Shown: positions 1 through 6,981, counted from the stretch's first letter. The stretch is 17,159 bases of DNA from Baffinella frigidus (GCA_026770585.1 MU646427.1:412281-429439); one strand, 5' to 3'. Translations and numbers: made by a program. Notes: a model not told the origin generated them from the sequence alone.

Positions 1-37
<37 letters not shown>

Positions 38-65
38 TTTTGAGAGATGTAACAGGTGGATACTA
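1..65 (+). repeat. (GA)n tract plus family I tail
   Basis: Positions 1-34 are a pure GA microsatellite cut by the window edge. It is followed by GAGAGATGTAACAGGTGGA at 41-59, which matches the block GAGAGATGCAACAGGTGGA after the GA-rich tracts near 10945 and 11308. This is therefore a third, partial copy of the same GA-rich repeat (family I here). No gene is seen in it. Confidence 0.7.
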
Positions 66-187
66 CGCTAGATGGGAAGGGGTACGATCGCAAAAGTCAA
101 CTCCACTGAAGCCTAGGGTCAACTTTTGGAGAAATCGCGCACCATTTTAAATGTGGGGTTGTTAAATTTAGTACCAGTCACGGGCAG

Positions 188-233
188 GTTTGGTCACGTT
201 GCTGGGGGAATTCCCCCAGCAACGTGACCAAAC
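188..233. repeat. 46-bp perfect palindrome
   Basis: Two 23-base halves are exact reverse complements with no spacer, centred on an EcoRI site (GAATTC) at 210/211. The half begins GTTTGGTCACGTTGCTGGGG. Such a perfect zero-loop palindrome would extrude as a cruciform or, if transcribed, form a 23-bp hairpin. A related ACGTGACCAA string recurs at 473-482. Function unknown. Confidence 0.9.
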
Positions 234-392
234 GCCCCTATTTGTGTGAAATCTACTACACATCTCTTTTTTTTCTTCACTTATAAAAGAATCCCAGTTT
301 TAAAATGGTCACATTTCCAGCCTCGAGTGGAAAGTAGAAAGCGCCGTTCATGGAGGGAGGGGTGCCGATTCTGGCGGCGAAAGCACGTTTGA

Positions 393-562
393 CCACACGA
401 GGCTACCCATACGAACAGAACAAATGGACGTTTTGGGTTTTGGTGGAAAGCCTGCACGGAAAGCGTGCAGGCACGTGACCAATTGCTGACTTTTGGCGTG
501 TTTTCTGGTCAGTAATCCAATAATTGACTTTGAAATCTGTTCACACGAGTAGCCTCGTGTGG
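393..562. repeat. 170-bp fold-back unit with inner hairpin
   Basis: The outer arms CCACACGAGGCTAC (393-406) and GTAGCCTCGTGTGG (549-562) are exact inverted repeats. Inside lies a second perfect hairpin at 450-472 (GCCTGCACG, 5-base loop, CGTGCAGGC). It looks like a small non-autonomous inverted-repeat element or its relic. No coding capacity. Confidence 0.6.
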
Positions 563-637
563 GAGGAGCGGGGAACAGCGGTTGATCACCCGAGAGACCT
601 TTGTTACTACCAACACGTTGCCTCACTCCGCTTGGCT

Positions 638-844
638 GACTATTCTCAAGTTGACATGCTGGGTTCGCGGTACAAAGCCGTCAACTTCTGAGCGGGAAAG
701 AGCCCGGGCTCACCAAAGTGGTGTGAGCGGAGTCTGGCTCTAAATGTATTTAATGGGGAGCCCAGAATAACTGAGGCAGAGCTAGAGCCCTGCCTCAGTC
801 TATTTTGTCTCACCACTTTGGTGAGCCCGGGGTCTTTCCCGCTC
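638..844. repeat. Fold-back unit E (34-bp arms)
   Basis: The arms at 690-723 and 811-844 are inverted repeats matching at 33 of 34 positions; the shared core is GCCCGGGCTCACCAAAGTGG. A smaller stem precedes them (AAGTTGAC 648-655, GTCAACTT 680-687). The left 75 bp (638-712) recur at 10321-10396 in diverged form, so this is a dispersed repeat. The loop contains another short inverted pair around CTGAGGCAG. Confidence 0.6.
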
Positions 845-903
845 CAAAGAAGACTCCAGTACAAAGAGCATCTAAATGTATGTAACGAGGCGCCCAGGTG
901 AAG

Positions 904-1049
904 TTCATCTCGGAAGATAACTGATTCAGTTCCTTTTCAATAGGAGATTAAATAGGAGAAATTAGATAGGGCATAGTGACTTTAAATGGGTCTCCTAATT
1001 AAATGACAAGGCTACTTAGGGAACTGATTCAGTTATCTTTCGAGATGAA
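904..1049. repeat. 146-bp fold-back with 30-bp arms
   Basis: The arms at 904-933 and 1020-1049 match as inverted repeats at 29 of 30 positions; the difference keeps a G-U pair in RNA. The 86-bp centre is AT-rich and unrelated to the other units. Probably a miniature inverted-repeat element. No gene. Confidence 0.7.
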
Positions 1050-1107
1050 AGTGATGCAGAGCTACGGAGTTCTTTGTCTACATGTATTTCATGCGGAGCC
1101 CAGGTGA

Positions 1108-1370
1108 ACTGAGGCAGAGCTAGGAGGTAGGACGACCTTGAAACCATCTCTCTCTCTCTCTCTCTATCGCTCTCGCTCGGGACTGGGGCAGAGGGAAGAG
1201 GTAGGGGGGCCTTGAAACCATCTCTCTCTCTCTCTCTCTCTCTCTCGGGACTGAGGCAGAGCTAGGAGGTAGGGGGGCCTTGAAACCATGTTTCTCTCTC
1301 TCTCTCTCTCGCTCTCTCTATCGCTCTCTCTCGGGACTGGGGCAGAGCGAAGAGGTAGGGGGGCCTTGAA
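1108..1370 (+). repeat. Minisatellite of four CT-rich units
   Basis: Four tandem units of about 60-85 bp each carry a block like GGGACTGAGGCAGAGCTAGG, then CCTTGAAACC, then a CT microsatellite of variable length (CT runs near 1147-1172, 1218-1247 and 1290-1335). Length differences lie mainly in the CT tract, as expected from slippage. Open frames here read as Ser-Leu repeats and are not genes. Confidence 0.75.
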
Positions 1371-1388
1371 GGCACTGAGCTCCTCCCC

Positions 1389-1914
1389 ACTCCGTCGCGA
1401 CGCCTCCTCATACTGCTTCCTGTTGCGAGCGAGCGAGGCCCAGGGTCAAACGAGCGAGCGAGGCCCAACGAGCGAGCGAGGTCAAAACACGGCTCGTTAC
1501 GAGCGAGGCAGGGTCGGGGCGAGGCAGGGTCAAAACGCCGCACAACCGCCTATTTTAATAGCGGCGCAACCTATAATTAGTTTTGTAAAGTAACTCGGTC
1601 CTGGTACAAATTATAAAACAAGACCTCGTTTAAAAAGGAATTGGAGCCCTTTTTAGTTTTAAATGGACCTTGTTTTATCATTTGTACCAGAACGAGTTGC
1701 TTTACAAAACTAATTATAGGTTGCGAGCCTACGAATTTCTCTCTGTCAATTTGGTCGCTCATCAATTTGGCGAGACCCCCAGGGTCAAAACACGGCATGA
1801 CCGCCTCGCTCGCAACAGGACGCAATACGAAGAGTTTAGGGTTAGTTTAGGCTCCGTCGTGACGCCTCCTCATACTGCTTCCTGTTGCGAGCGAGCGAGG
1901 CCCAGGGTCAAAAC
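1389..1914 (+). repeat. Direct repeats flanking a fold-back
   Basis: A stretch of about 58 bp at 1389-1447 recurs almost unchanged at 1851-1911 (shared piece CCTCCTCATACTGCTTCCTG, followed by GAGCGAGCGAGGCCCAGGG). An inverted fragment of the same sequence (CTCGCTCGCAACAGGA) lies at 1804-1819. The string CAGGGTCAAAACG is reiterated between them. The direct repeats bracket the fold-back at 1566-1724. Confidence 0.65.
1566..1724. repeat. 159-bp AT-rich fold-back element
   Basis: The sequence from GCAACCTATAATTAGTTTTG at 1566 is mirrored by the reverse complement ending at 1724. Pairing continues with small mismatches for about 60 bases per arm, leaving a short centre near 1640-1655. It has the form of a MITE that is nearly all terminal inverted repeat. 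It sits in CG-rich GAGCGAGC repeat DNA, from which its base composition differs strongly. Confidence 0.75.
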
Positions 1915-1924
1915 GTCGCGCACC

Positions 1925-2158
1925 CGCCTCCTCATCCACACAGCGGACTACAAAGGGATTTCGTGAATAACCCATCAGTGAAAACTCCATGAGACCCTGC
2001 GGCAGGCAATCCGTAGGGGCATAGGGCTGTTCACCCTCATATTCTCACCGATTACCGCGCTTCCTCTCCCAGATCATCGCTGGATATTAGAATATGTCCT
2101 GGGTCTCAACTCCCCCCCAAAAACAACCCAACACGAATTGATTCTGCAGAACCAAAGA
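1925..2158. other. Intergenic, nothing recognised
   Basis: No convincing open frame, repeat copy or RNA gene is seen here. It separates the fold-back region from the GC-rich stretch with exon-like pieces. Confidence 0.5.
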
Positions 2159-2502
2159 GGTGAGGTGGCGGCTGGCAGGTGATGGGGTCTCACAGGGAAG
2201 ACGCCAGTCGTTCCTTGTCTGCTTGCGCTGCACGCAGCGCCTCCCGCAGCCTGCGACAGCGGGACCCGTCATTCTCCCACCAGATCGGTCGCCGGGGCTT
2301 CCTCCAGCTCCTGAAGCCTGCATCCTCTCCTTGTCGCGAATGGCAAGGGAAGCACGGCCAGCTCTGTTCAGGCAGCTGGCTCGACCAGGAACCACCAAGC
2401 CGGCACGCTGCCCCCCAAAGCGCCCCGCCTCTGCACTGACCACCAAAGAAGATTCTCACTCTCTCTCTCTCTCACACACACAATCGCTGCGAACCGCACG
2501 CA

Positions 2503-2600
2503 CCTGGCGATTTCCTGGTCGCGGGCAGCAGCGAGCTGCGGCTGCGCGTAGCCGTCCCCGTAGCCGTGCGGCGTGGTGATCAGCGTCGGGTGCGCCGCCA
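2503..2600 (-). CDS. Possible first exon, unknown product (weak)
   Basis: On the minus strand an ATG at 2600-2598 opens a protein-like stretch of about 32 residues (starting MAAHPTLITTPHGYGDGY). It runs to a good donor, GCCAG|GTGCGTGC, near 2502. A GA/GT-rich intron-like stretch follows, and a downstream minus frame ending at 2190 closes with a helix-like tail (RRLREALRAAQADKERLASS). The frames join in phase if the acceptor is the CAG near 2425. The ATG and its upstream 95 bp recur at 10438-10550, so it may instead be part of a dispersed repeat. No family recognised. Speculative. Confidence 0.25.
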
Positions 2601-2700
2601 TCGTGTAAAATAACCTGACGAAATCTCTTGGGTCGTATACGAAAGGTCGATACGAACCCTTCAAATATTTGACCCTGGGACAATGGTGAAATCAACGAAA
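2590..2700 (-). repeat. Repeat F: promoter/5'UTR-like block, copy 1
   Basis: Read on the minus strand, this block (GGTCAAATAT, ACCTTTCGTATACGACCCAA, CAGGTTATTTTACACGATGG) is matched on the plus strand at 10438-10550 with small indels. Both copies end in the same ACGATGGCGG context around an ATG. It could be a duplicated promoter and leader, or a piece of a mobile element. Confidence 0.6.
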
Positions 2701-2813
2701 TCAACGTGTGTGTATGGGGGGAAGACGGACGTTGGTGTGTGTGGGGGGAGGAAGACGGATGCTGGTGTGTGGGTGGGTGACGCTTCACCCGGGGTGTGGG
2801 GGCGGTCGGTTAG

Positions 2814-2915
2814 GCGACTTCCCGATCATCGCATGGCCGATCTTCTCAGAGTCGTGCCCGGACTATCCTTCGTTCGCGGTGCGGATCTCCGACTCAGTGC
2901 TGCCAAGTGGAGGTG
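2814..2915 (+). CDS. Possible internal exon, unknown product (weak)
   Basis: After an acceptor-like CGGTTAG the plus strand encodes a non-repetitive, protein-like stretch of about 33 residues (FPIIAWPIFSESCPDYPSFA and onward to VLPSGG). It ends at a donor-like GGT|GTAAGAG near 2915. The opposite strand has stops or low-complexity frames here. I find no matching neighbouring exons with confidence and recognise no family. It could be a relic exon caught in repeat-rich DNA. Confidence 0.2.
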
Positions 2916-3415
2916 TAAGAGACGAGCAAGCGAGGGGACTCGCGAGGGAGGTAGGGGGGGGTGGTATGGGGCCTTTGCGGCAACCGCACCTCACAACCCT
3001 GTAAGATGCTGTCCTGATACCGCACGGTAGGGACATGAGTCGGCAGCTTACGAGGAGGATACCCAGGGTCGTCCTGTAGCATGATGAGCGCGGTCTCGGT
3101 GTCCTGCTGCCAGGAGCGACTGAGACCAAGCAGGGGACCTTGGGGGGGGTAGACACCACCGAAGTGTGAGCCTCGGTCGGACAGGTGATGAGCCTCAGTG
3201 GGAGGCTCATCACCTGTCCGATCGAGGATGCACAGAAGGGCTTTTTCTAACATCGCAACGTGGGGGCCTAGGTGGTTGAGGGGGTTTTCTGCTCTCCTCG
3301 CGTGGTATGAGTGGCCCGCAAGGAGAGTGGTCCATACATTTTTGCCCAGTCCGGGGCAACTGTGTATGGAATAGGCAGAGGCCCCCACGCAACGGGGTGC
3401 TCTGCGGGGAGCCAT
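2894..3415 (-). CDS. Open frame of 173 codons, unknown product (weak)
   Basis: The minus frame is open from 3415 to 2894. Its middle part (about residues 99-145, with QQDTETALIMLQDDPGYPPR) reads like ordinary protein and starts after an acceptor-like TTGGTCTCAG near 3113. The upstream part runs through the 26-bp hairpin at 3171-3227, which argues against it being coding in full. It overlaps the plus-strand exon candidate only at the edge. Either a short exon of an unseen gene or chance. Confidence 0.2.
   Translation of the reverse strand: MAPRRAPRCVGASAYSIHSCPGLGKNVWTTLLAGHSYHARRAENPLNHLGPHVAMLEKALLCILDRTGDEPPTEAHHLSDRGSHFGGVYPPQGPLLGLSRSWQQDTETALIMLQDDPGYPPRKLPTHVPTVRYQDSILQGCEVRLPQRPHTTPPYLPRESPRLLVSYTSTWQH
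3171..3227. repeat. Hairpin with 26-bp arms and 5-base loop
   Basis: The arms 3171-3196 and 3202-3227 pair at 25 of 26 positions around loop AGTGG; the inner stem is GACAGGTGATGAGCCTC. It is tighter than the transposon-like units elsewhere. It could be a precursor-like hairpin RNA, a transcription-stopping stem or a tiny palindromic repeat. Confidence 0.85.
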
Positions 3416-3501
3416 TGGGGAGTGACACGCTGTCCGGTTCGCCGGGCTTGTGCGGGAAGCTCCTTCGTGGTTTCTCCTTATGGGTAGTGGCAGTTTCTTG
3501 G

Positions 3502-3542
3502 GTAGGAAAAATCTGGTGAAGAACCCAGATGTTTTCCTAACC
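3502..3542. repeat. Imperfect hairpin GGTAGGAAAA...TTTTCCTAACC
   Basis: GGGTAGGAAAAATCTGG pairs with CCAGATGTTTTCCTAACC across a short loop. It lies about 35 bp before an AATAAA at 3579-3584. Confidence 0.5.
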
Positions 3543-3578
3543 TCGCCTCAATTCTTGCACCGTGCATTCTCACTTTCG

Positions 3579-3584
3579 AATAAA
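3579..3584 (+). promoter_or_regulatory. AATAAA, possible poly(A) signal (plus strand)
   Basis: AATAAA is followed by two AATAAG-like repeats (GTCAATAAGTGTCAATAAGTG spaced to 3604). If the exon-like piece at 2814-2915 belongs to a real plus-strand gene, this could be its 3' end. By itself a six-base match means little. Confidence 0.2.
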
Positions 3585-3599
3585 GTCAATAAGTGTCAA

Positions 3600-3808
3600 T
3601 AAGTGCCCTGAGGGAACATGGGAAAATACCAAGGGTCTATCATTACATATTTCCTCTTGAAAATACTCTCCCCTTGCAGAGAAAACTGCTTGGGGTCTCA
3701 ACGCGGAGTCCGTGCCAAAAAATGTGGCACAATGTAGACAATTGGGGGCTTCGGGGTCTCAATTTTCCGTAGGAGGTCCCTGTGTCCTACCGTAGGTTCT
3801 TTTAAATG
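3600..3808. other. Intergenic, nothing recognised
   Basis: No gene or well-supported repeat copy is seen between the possible poly(A) signal and family C copy 1. Confidence 0.4.
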
Positions 3809-3930
3809 TAGGTCCTTTAGGTGCTTCGAGCTCCCAACAAATGATAGGCGGACACCGGAACGTGTTCTGCAGAAAAGCCATGCTTCCTTTCGGATCACTT
3901 TCAGGCCCCCCGGTGCATTCCCGGTGCAGA
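3809..3930 (+). repeat. Family C repeat, copy 1
   Basis: It runs from TCCTTTAGGTGCTTCGAGCT through AGGCGGACACCGGAAC and ATGCTTCCTTTCGGATCAC to CCCCCCGGTGCA. The same order is found at 14528-14636, and inverted or partial at 4105-4147, 5729-5833 and 6762-6846. It is a dispersed repeat of about 110 bp, without coding capacity. Confidence 0.75.
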
Positions 3931-3981
3931 GGATCGCGGCAGAAACCGGCTTCAGATAGGACCTCCTAGGGGCTTATCAGG

Positions 3982-3997
3982 ATACGAAGCTTCGTAT
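3982..3997. repeat. 16-bp perfect palindrome
   Basis: ATACGAAGCTTCGTAT is self-complementary, centred on a HindIII site. It is short, and may be chance or the core of an old palindromic element. Confidence 0.4.
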
Positions 3998-4104
3998 GGG
4001 TTATTCGCTCAAGGGGTTATTCAAGAACCGGGGGAGCAATCGGAACAGTTACTAGTAGTTAGGACATGGTGGGGGACAGTGACGAACAGTCGCAAGAAAC
4101 CGAA

Positions 4105-4147
4105 GAATGGCCTTTCTACAGAACCAGTTCCGGTGTCCGCCTATGTT
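4105..4147 (-). repeat. Family C repeat, copy 2 (fragment, inverted)
   Basis: GGCCTTTCTACAGAACCAGT and CCGGTGTCCGCCTATGTT are the reverse complement of the middle of family C. The fragment runs into family D at about 4200. Confidence 0.6.
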
Positions 4148-4199
4148 CTTTCTCCACCCACCCTCTGGGTGGTTCTGGGCTGCTAGAGCCCTCTTATCT

Positions 4200-4380
4200 C
4201 GTCGTCTTCCATGGTCTAGAAGAGGGCGGGCATCTTGCTGTCCTATCAAGATCCACGACCACACCTGCAAGGTACCCTTCTACACACCTAGGGCTTCGAG
4301 TTTTGTAGAGGGCTTAATGTTACCTTGCACATACCCTACCATACAGGAATGTTTGGTTGGAAGAATCCAGAACTCAAGAA
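4200..4380 (+). repeat. Family D repeat, plus copy
   Basis: About 175 bp here are found inverted at 12680-12851. Shared pieces in order are TCTAGAAGAGGGCGGGCATC, CTTGCTGTCCTATCAAGATC, ACCTGCAAGGTACC, GTTTTGTAGAGGGC and TCCAGAACT. An open frame of 152 codons covers this copy (4107-4565) but does not survive in the other, so I treat it as non-coding. Confidence 0.8.
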
Positions 4381-4530
4381 CCCGCACCGGATTGGGGGCC
4401 TGTGTTTTTTTAATTTTGTACCTCGGTCCGCGGGGTCGCCTGAAACTCGAGTTGAGTCAAGCCGCAGGTACATGCACTATTTTAAGAAAACAGGCACCGA
4501 CTGTTCACCGACCGAGGCTGGACCAAGCGT
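4368..4530 (-). repeat. Family B element, degraded copy
   Basis: It contains the family B landmarks in the same order as 5537 onward: CTCAAGAACCCGCACC, GGGGCCTGTGTTTTTTTAAT, TTTGTACC, a GTTGAGTCAA remnant, GGTAC and CACCGACCGAGGCT. Its terminal CAGGG ends are not clear, so it is an old copy. Confidence 0.55.
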
Positions 4531-4573
4531 TTCTTATTAGCCCGGATTTCCCTTTAGGGCCTTGAGTTTCGTA

Positions 4574-4688
4574 CACGGTTACCTCACTCACAAGGAGGCG
4601 CATCCCCCTAGGCCCCTACCGTAGGCCTATGTAAACCCCACGGTGGTCCCGGGGGAGGGCGCGGCTCCTTATGAGCGAGGTGCCCATG
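4574..4688. mobile_element. Family A MITE, copy A1
   Basis: TA-flanked inverted-repeat element. The ends are diverged (CACGGTTACCTCACTCACAA and CTTATGAGCGAGGTGCCCATG). It shares its right TA (4689-4690) with the next copy. It has the usual C tract, CTAGG motifs and G tract. Confidence 0.75.
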
Positions 4689-4690
4689 TA

Positions 4691-4807
4691 CAGGGGTACC
4701 TCGATTACAAGAAAACGTCAACCCCCTAGGACGACCATAGGGCCCTAGGCATAGGCCTACTGTAGGGTCCTACGGGGAGGCGTTTTCTTGTAACCGAGGT
4801 ACCCCTG
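4691..4807. mobile_element. Family A MITE, copy A2 (117 bp)
   Basis: Starts CAGGGGTACCTCGATTACAA and ends GTAACCGAGGTACCCCTG, flanked by TA on both sides. The centre reads ACCATAGGGCCCTAGGCATA then CCTACTGTAGGGTCC. It abuts A1 with a single shared TA. Confidence 0.9.
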
Positions 4808-4832
4808 TAGCTGGCTCCGGCCTCAAGGGGTA

Positions 4833-4960
4833 CAGAGGTACTTCGCTCATAGAACTCCCCCCCCCTCCAGGACCCTACAGTTGGGCTGCATGTATGCCTC
4901 TAGGGCCCTATGATGGTCCCAGGGTGGGGGGGCGCTTTCTTACGAGCAAGGTTTTCCCTG
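4833..4960. mobile_element. Family A MITE, copy A3 (diverged)
   Basis: Starts CAGAGGTACTTCGCTCATAG and ends CGAGCAAGGTTTTCCCTG. The centre is in the opposite orientation to A2 (GACCCTACAG ... GGGCCCTATGATGGTCC). The right TA has become CA. Confidence 0.75.
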
Positions 4961-4964
4961 CAAA

Positions 4965-5292
4965 GGGGTACATGTACCTTTCTCGGCCCACCCTCTTCTC
5001 GTGTTGAATTAAACAACCAAGGCGTGTGAGGTCAGATGTGATTTGGATTGCTGTGTTCCGAACCGCTTTCGTTTTCCTAACTACTCTCGATACAGGTCCT
5101 AGATAGGCCGTTGAGCCTTGAGTTGAGTGGGGCAATACATGTAGTGCACGTGTAAAGCTTTCATGAAAGCCTTCTGACCTCAAAGCCTAACGTCCTTATT
5201 ACTGCGTCTCTCACATGGGCCTTGAAGAAACGAGCCCGCTTCGGGACTATTGTGTTCCGAGCCTCGACCCACGACTTGCCCCCGGCCTGATT
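4965..5292. other. Spacer without recognised gene
   Basis: Contains no full element and no convincing coding frame. A short piece near 5225-5260 (GAAACGAGCCCG, GTTCCGAGCCTCGACC) may be decayed repeat. Confidence 0.4.
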
Positions 5293-5294
5293 TA

Positions 5295-5534
5295 CAGGGA
5301 TAACTCGCTCATAAGAAACCCCCCCCCCCTAGCTAGGATCCTACAGTTCAGGGGTACCTCGCTCATAAGAAACCGCCCCCCCCCTAGGACCACCATAGGG
5401 CCCTACGCATAGTCCTAGTGTAGGGTCCTAGGGGGAGGCGGTTTCTTATGAGCGAGGTACCCCTGTAGGCCTATGCCTAGGGCCCTACGGTGGTCCTATG
5501 GGGGTGGTCGTTTCTTATGAGCGAGGTACCCCTG
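5295..5534. mobile_element. Family A MITE, copy A4, split by A5
   Basis: The left half runs 5295-5346 and ends GGATCCTACAG. The right half resumes at 5468 with GGCCTATGCCTAGGGCCCTA and ends GAGCGAGGTACCCCTG at 5534. Intact copies read CCTACAGTAGGCC at this point, so A5 has entered the TA of CAGTAGG. The left duplicate of that TA is now TT (5347-5348) and the right is TA (5466-5467). Confidence 0.88.
5349..5465. mobile_element. Family A MITE, copy A5 (117 bp, nested in A4)
   Basis: Nearly ideal copy: CAGGGGTACCTCGCTCATAA at the left, TTATGAGCGAGGTACCCCTG at the right. The arms pair over about 40 bp, including the C tract and the G tract. The arms are cleaner than those of its host A4, as expected for a younger insertion. 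Confidence 0.93.
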
Positions 5535-5536
5535 TA

Positions 5537-5728
5537 CAGGGATAACTCGTGTACACGAGCCCGTAACTCAAGAACCTGCACCAGATTCGGGGCCTGCGTG
5601 TTTTTAATTTTGTACCGGAGGATTGACCAAGGCTCGCGTTTAGTCAACCCGCTGGTACTCAATTAAGAACACGCCGACCGACCGATCCTCCACTCGGGGA
5701 CCACCCTTTAGCCGGTTTCTGCTTCGAT
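5537..5728 (-). mobile_element. Family B element, copy B2
   Basis: Starts after TA with CAGGGATAACTCGTGTACAC. The inner region has a fold-back core: TTTTTAATTTTGTACCGG, then GATTGACC, with the partner AGTCAACCCGCTGGTACTCA and AATTAAGAACACGC. The start matches the end of B1 (13789-13974) in reverse. The far end is not clear and runs into family C at about 5729. Confidence 0.65.
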
Positions 5729-5833
5729 CCTCTGCACCGGGGGGCCTGATGTGATCCGAAAGGAAGCATGGCTCTTCTGCAGAACAAGTTCCAGTATCAG
5801 CCTATTGGGAGCTTGAAGAACCTCAAGGACCTA
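5729..5833 (-). repeat. Family C repeat, copy 3 (inverted)
   Basis: CTCTGCACCGGGGGGCCTGA, GATCCGAAAGGAAGCATGGC and TTGGGAGCTTGAAGAACC are the reverse complement of family C copies 1 and 5. It follows B2 directly; in copy 5 family C also adjoins a family B element. Confidence 0.75.
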
Positions 5834-5873
5834 ATGAACACGGAAACCGACCGAGTCTCGACCAAGGGTGTTA

Positions 5874-5980
5874 CAGGGGTACCTCGCTCATAAGGAAACG
5901 CTTCCCCCTAGGGACCCCCATAGGGCCCTACTGTAGGCCCCCCAGGGGGGGGGCGTTTTCTTATGAGCGAGGTACCCCTG
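5874..5980. mobile_element. Family A MITE, copy A6 (107 bp)
   Basis: TA-flanked, starts CAGGGGTACCTCGCTCATAA and ends TTATGAGCGAGGTACCCCTG. It is 10 bp shorter than the standard length through loss in the centre. Confidence 0.9.
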
Positions 5981-5982
5981 TA

Positions 5983-6164
5983 CTTGGCCGAATATCCCTG
6001 TAGTGTCCTAGAGGGAGACATTTTCTCATGAGAGATCGCAAGAGAAGTCTCTGCGCCCCGCGCGTAGCAGTCTCTTCACTCTCGCTCTAAATCAGGCCCA
6101 AGCGTACATCAGGTGTAATTCCCTCTTCAGCTTGGAATTCATTAGCTGGTACCTTTGCCTGGTG
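5983..6164. other. Spacer with fragments of repeats
   Basis: A relic GAATATCCCTG end near 5990-6000 resembles the family B terminus. TCCCTCTTCAGCTTGGAATT near 6121-6140 resembles the reverse complement of family H (14252-14358). No gene. Confidence 0.35.
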
Positions 6165-6166
6165 TA

Positions 6167-6429
6167 CAGGGGTACCTCGCTTAAGGAGGCGCACCCCCCT
6201 GGGAGCCCCCTACAGGGGTACCTCGCCCATAAGAAACCGCCCCCCCCACAGGACCACCATAGGGCCCTAGGCATGGTCCTACTGTAGGGTCCTAGGGGGA
6301 TGCGCTTTCTTATGAGCGAGGTACCCCTGTACTGTAGGGTCCCAGGCTGGGACCCTACAGTACGACCATGCCTAGGGCCCTATGGTGGTCCTAGGGGGGG
6401 GGCGGTTTCTTGTGAGCGAGGCACCCCTG
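6167..6429. mobile_element. Family A MITE, copy A7, rearranged and split by A8
   Basis: The left arm (6167-6210) and right arm (6332-6429, ending GAGCGAGGCACCCCTG) belong to family A. Between A8 and the right arm lies a 35-bp near-perfect palindrome at 6329-6363 (GTACTGTAGGGTCCCAG, G, then its complement). The outer copy is therefore joined from two half-elements in opposite orientation. Confidence 0.7.
6213..6329. mobile_element. Family A MITE, copy A8 (117 bp, nested in A7)
   Basis: TA-flanked, starts CAGGGGTACCTCGCCCATAA and ends TTATGAGCGAGGTACCCCTG. Standard centre and standard length. Confidence 0.9.
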
Positions 6430-6539
6430 TACATGAGGTATCCCTGTAGTTCAACCTCGCACGAGTGAAGGAACGAGAACAGCACGCATGCGCGTTCTCA
6501 GGGCATGCCACAAATCTCCAGCTGCCGTGGGGGGCGATA

Positions 6540-6655
6540 CATGGCTACCTCGATCATAAGAAACCGCACCCCCCTAGGACCCTACAGTAGGGCTATGCCT
6601 AGGTCCTATGGTGGTCCTAGGAGAGGGGCGGTTTCTTATGAGCGAGGTACCCCTG
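6540..6655. mobile_element. Family A MITE, copy A9 (116 bp)
   Basis: TA-flanked, starts CATGGCTACCTCGATCATAA and ends TTATGAGCGAGGTACCCCTG. The centre is intact across the target site used elsewhere (CCTACAGTAGGGCTATGCC). The left end is diverged. Confidence 0.88.
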
Positions 6656-6723
6656 TACAAGGCGAAGCCTATGTTTTGAGTTTGAGTACAGCGCAGTCCA
6701 ACGCAGCCGTTTGATCTTGAGTA

Positions 6724-6976
6724 CAGGGGTACCTCGCTCATAAGAAGCCCCCCCCCCCCTCTTTAGGTCCTTGAGGTTCTTCGAGCTCCCAACATACATG
6801 TAGGCGGACACCGGAACTTGTTCTGTAGAAAGGCCATGCTTCCTGAGGGGCCACAGTAGGGCCCTAGGCACAGGGATACTGTAGGGTCCTAGGGGGGGCG
6901 ATTTCTTGAGGTCCTTCAGGTTTTAATTTCGCCCAACATATGCCAACGACACGCCCTTGTGAGCGAGGTACCCCTT
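6724..6976. mobile_element. Family A MITE, copy A10, broken
   Basis: The left arm is at 6724-6760 (CAGGGGTACCTCGCTCATAA). A family C copy then interrupts, then the centre and right arm follow (6847-6906). The final GAGCGAGGTACCCC is separated again by about 55 bp of foreign sequence at 6908-6958. Two insertions or rearrangements have hit this copy. Confidence 0.65.
6762..6846 (+). repeat. Family C repeat, copy 4 (inside A10)
   Basis: TTTAGGTCCTTGAGGTTCTT, CGAGCTCCCAACATACATG, AGGCGGACACCGGAAC and GCCATGCTTCCT match the first two thirds of family C. It lies within the left arm/centre junction of A10. Confidence 0.7.
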
Positions 6977-6981
6977 CAACT

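Noticed and set aside
2087-2579. Several overlapping open frames on both strands
   Set aside because: GC-rich DNA gives open frames in most phases. Only the piece with splice-like borders and protein-like composition is listed, with low confidence.
4107-4565. Open frame of 152 codons on the plus strand
   Set aside because: Runs across families C, D and B. The inverted copy of D at 12680 does not keep it open.
5215-5662. Short frames with recurring peptides such as RGTSLIRNRPPP
   Set aside because: These are translations of family A arms in various frames and not proteins.
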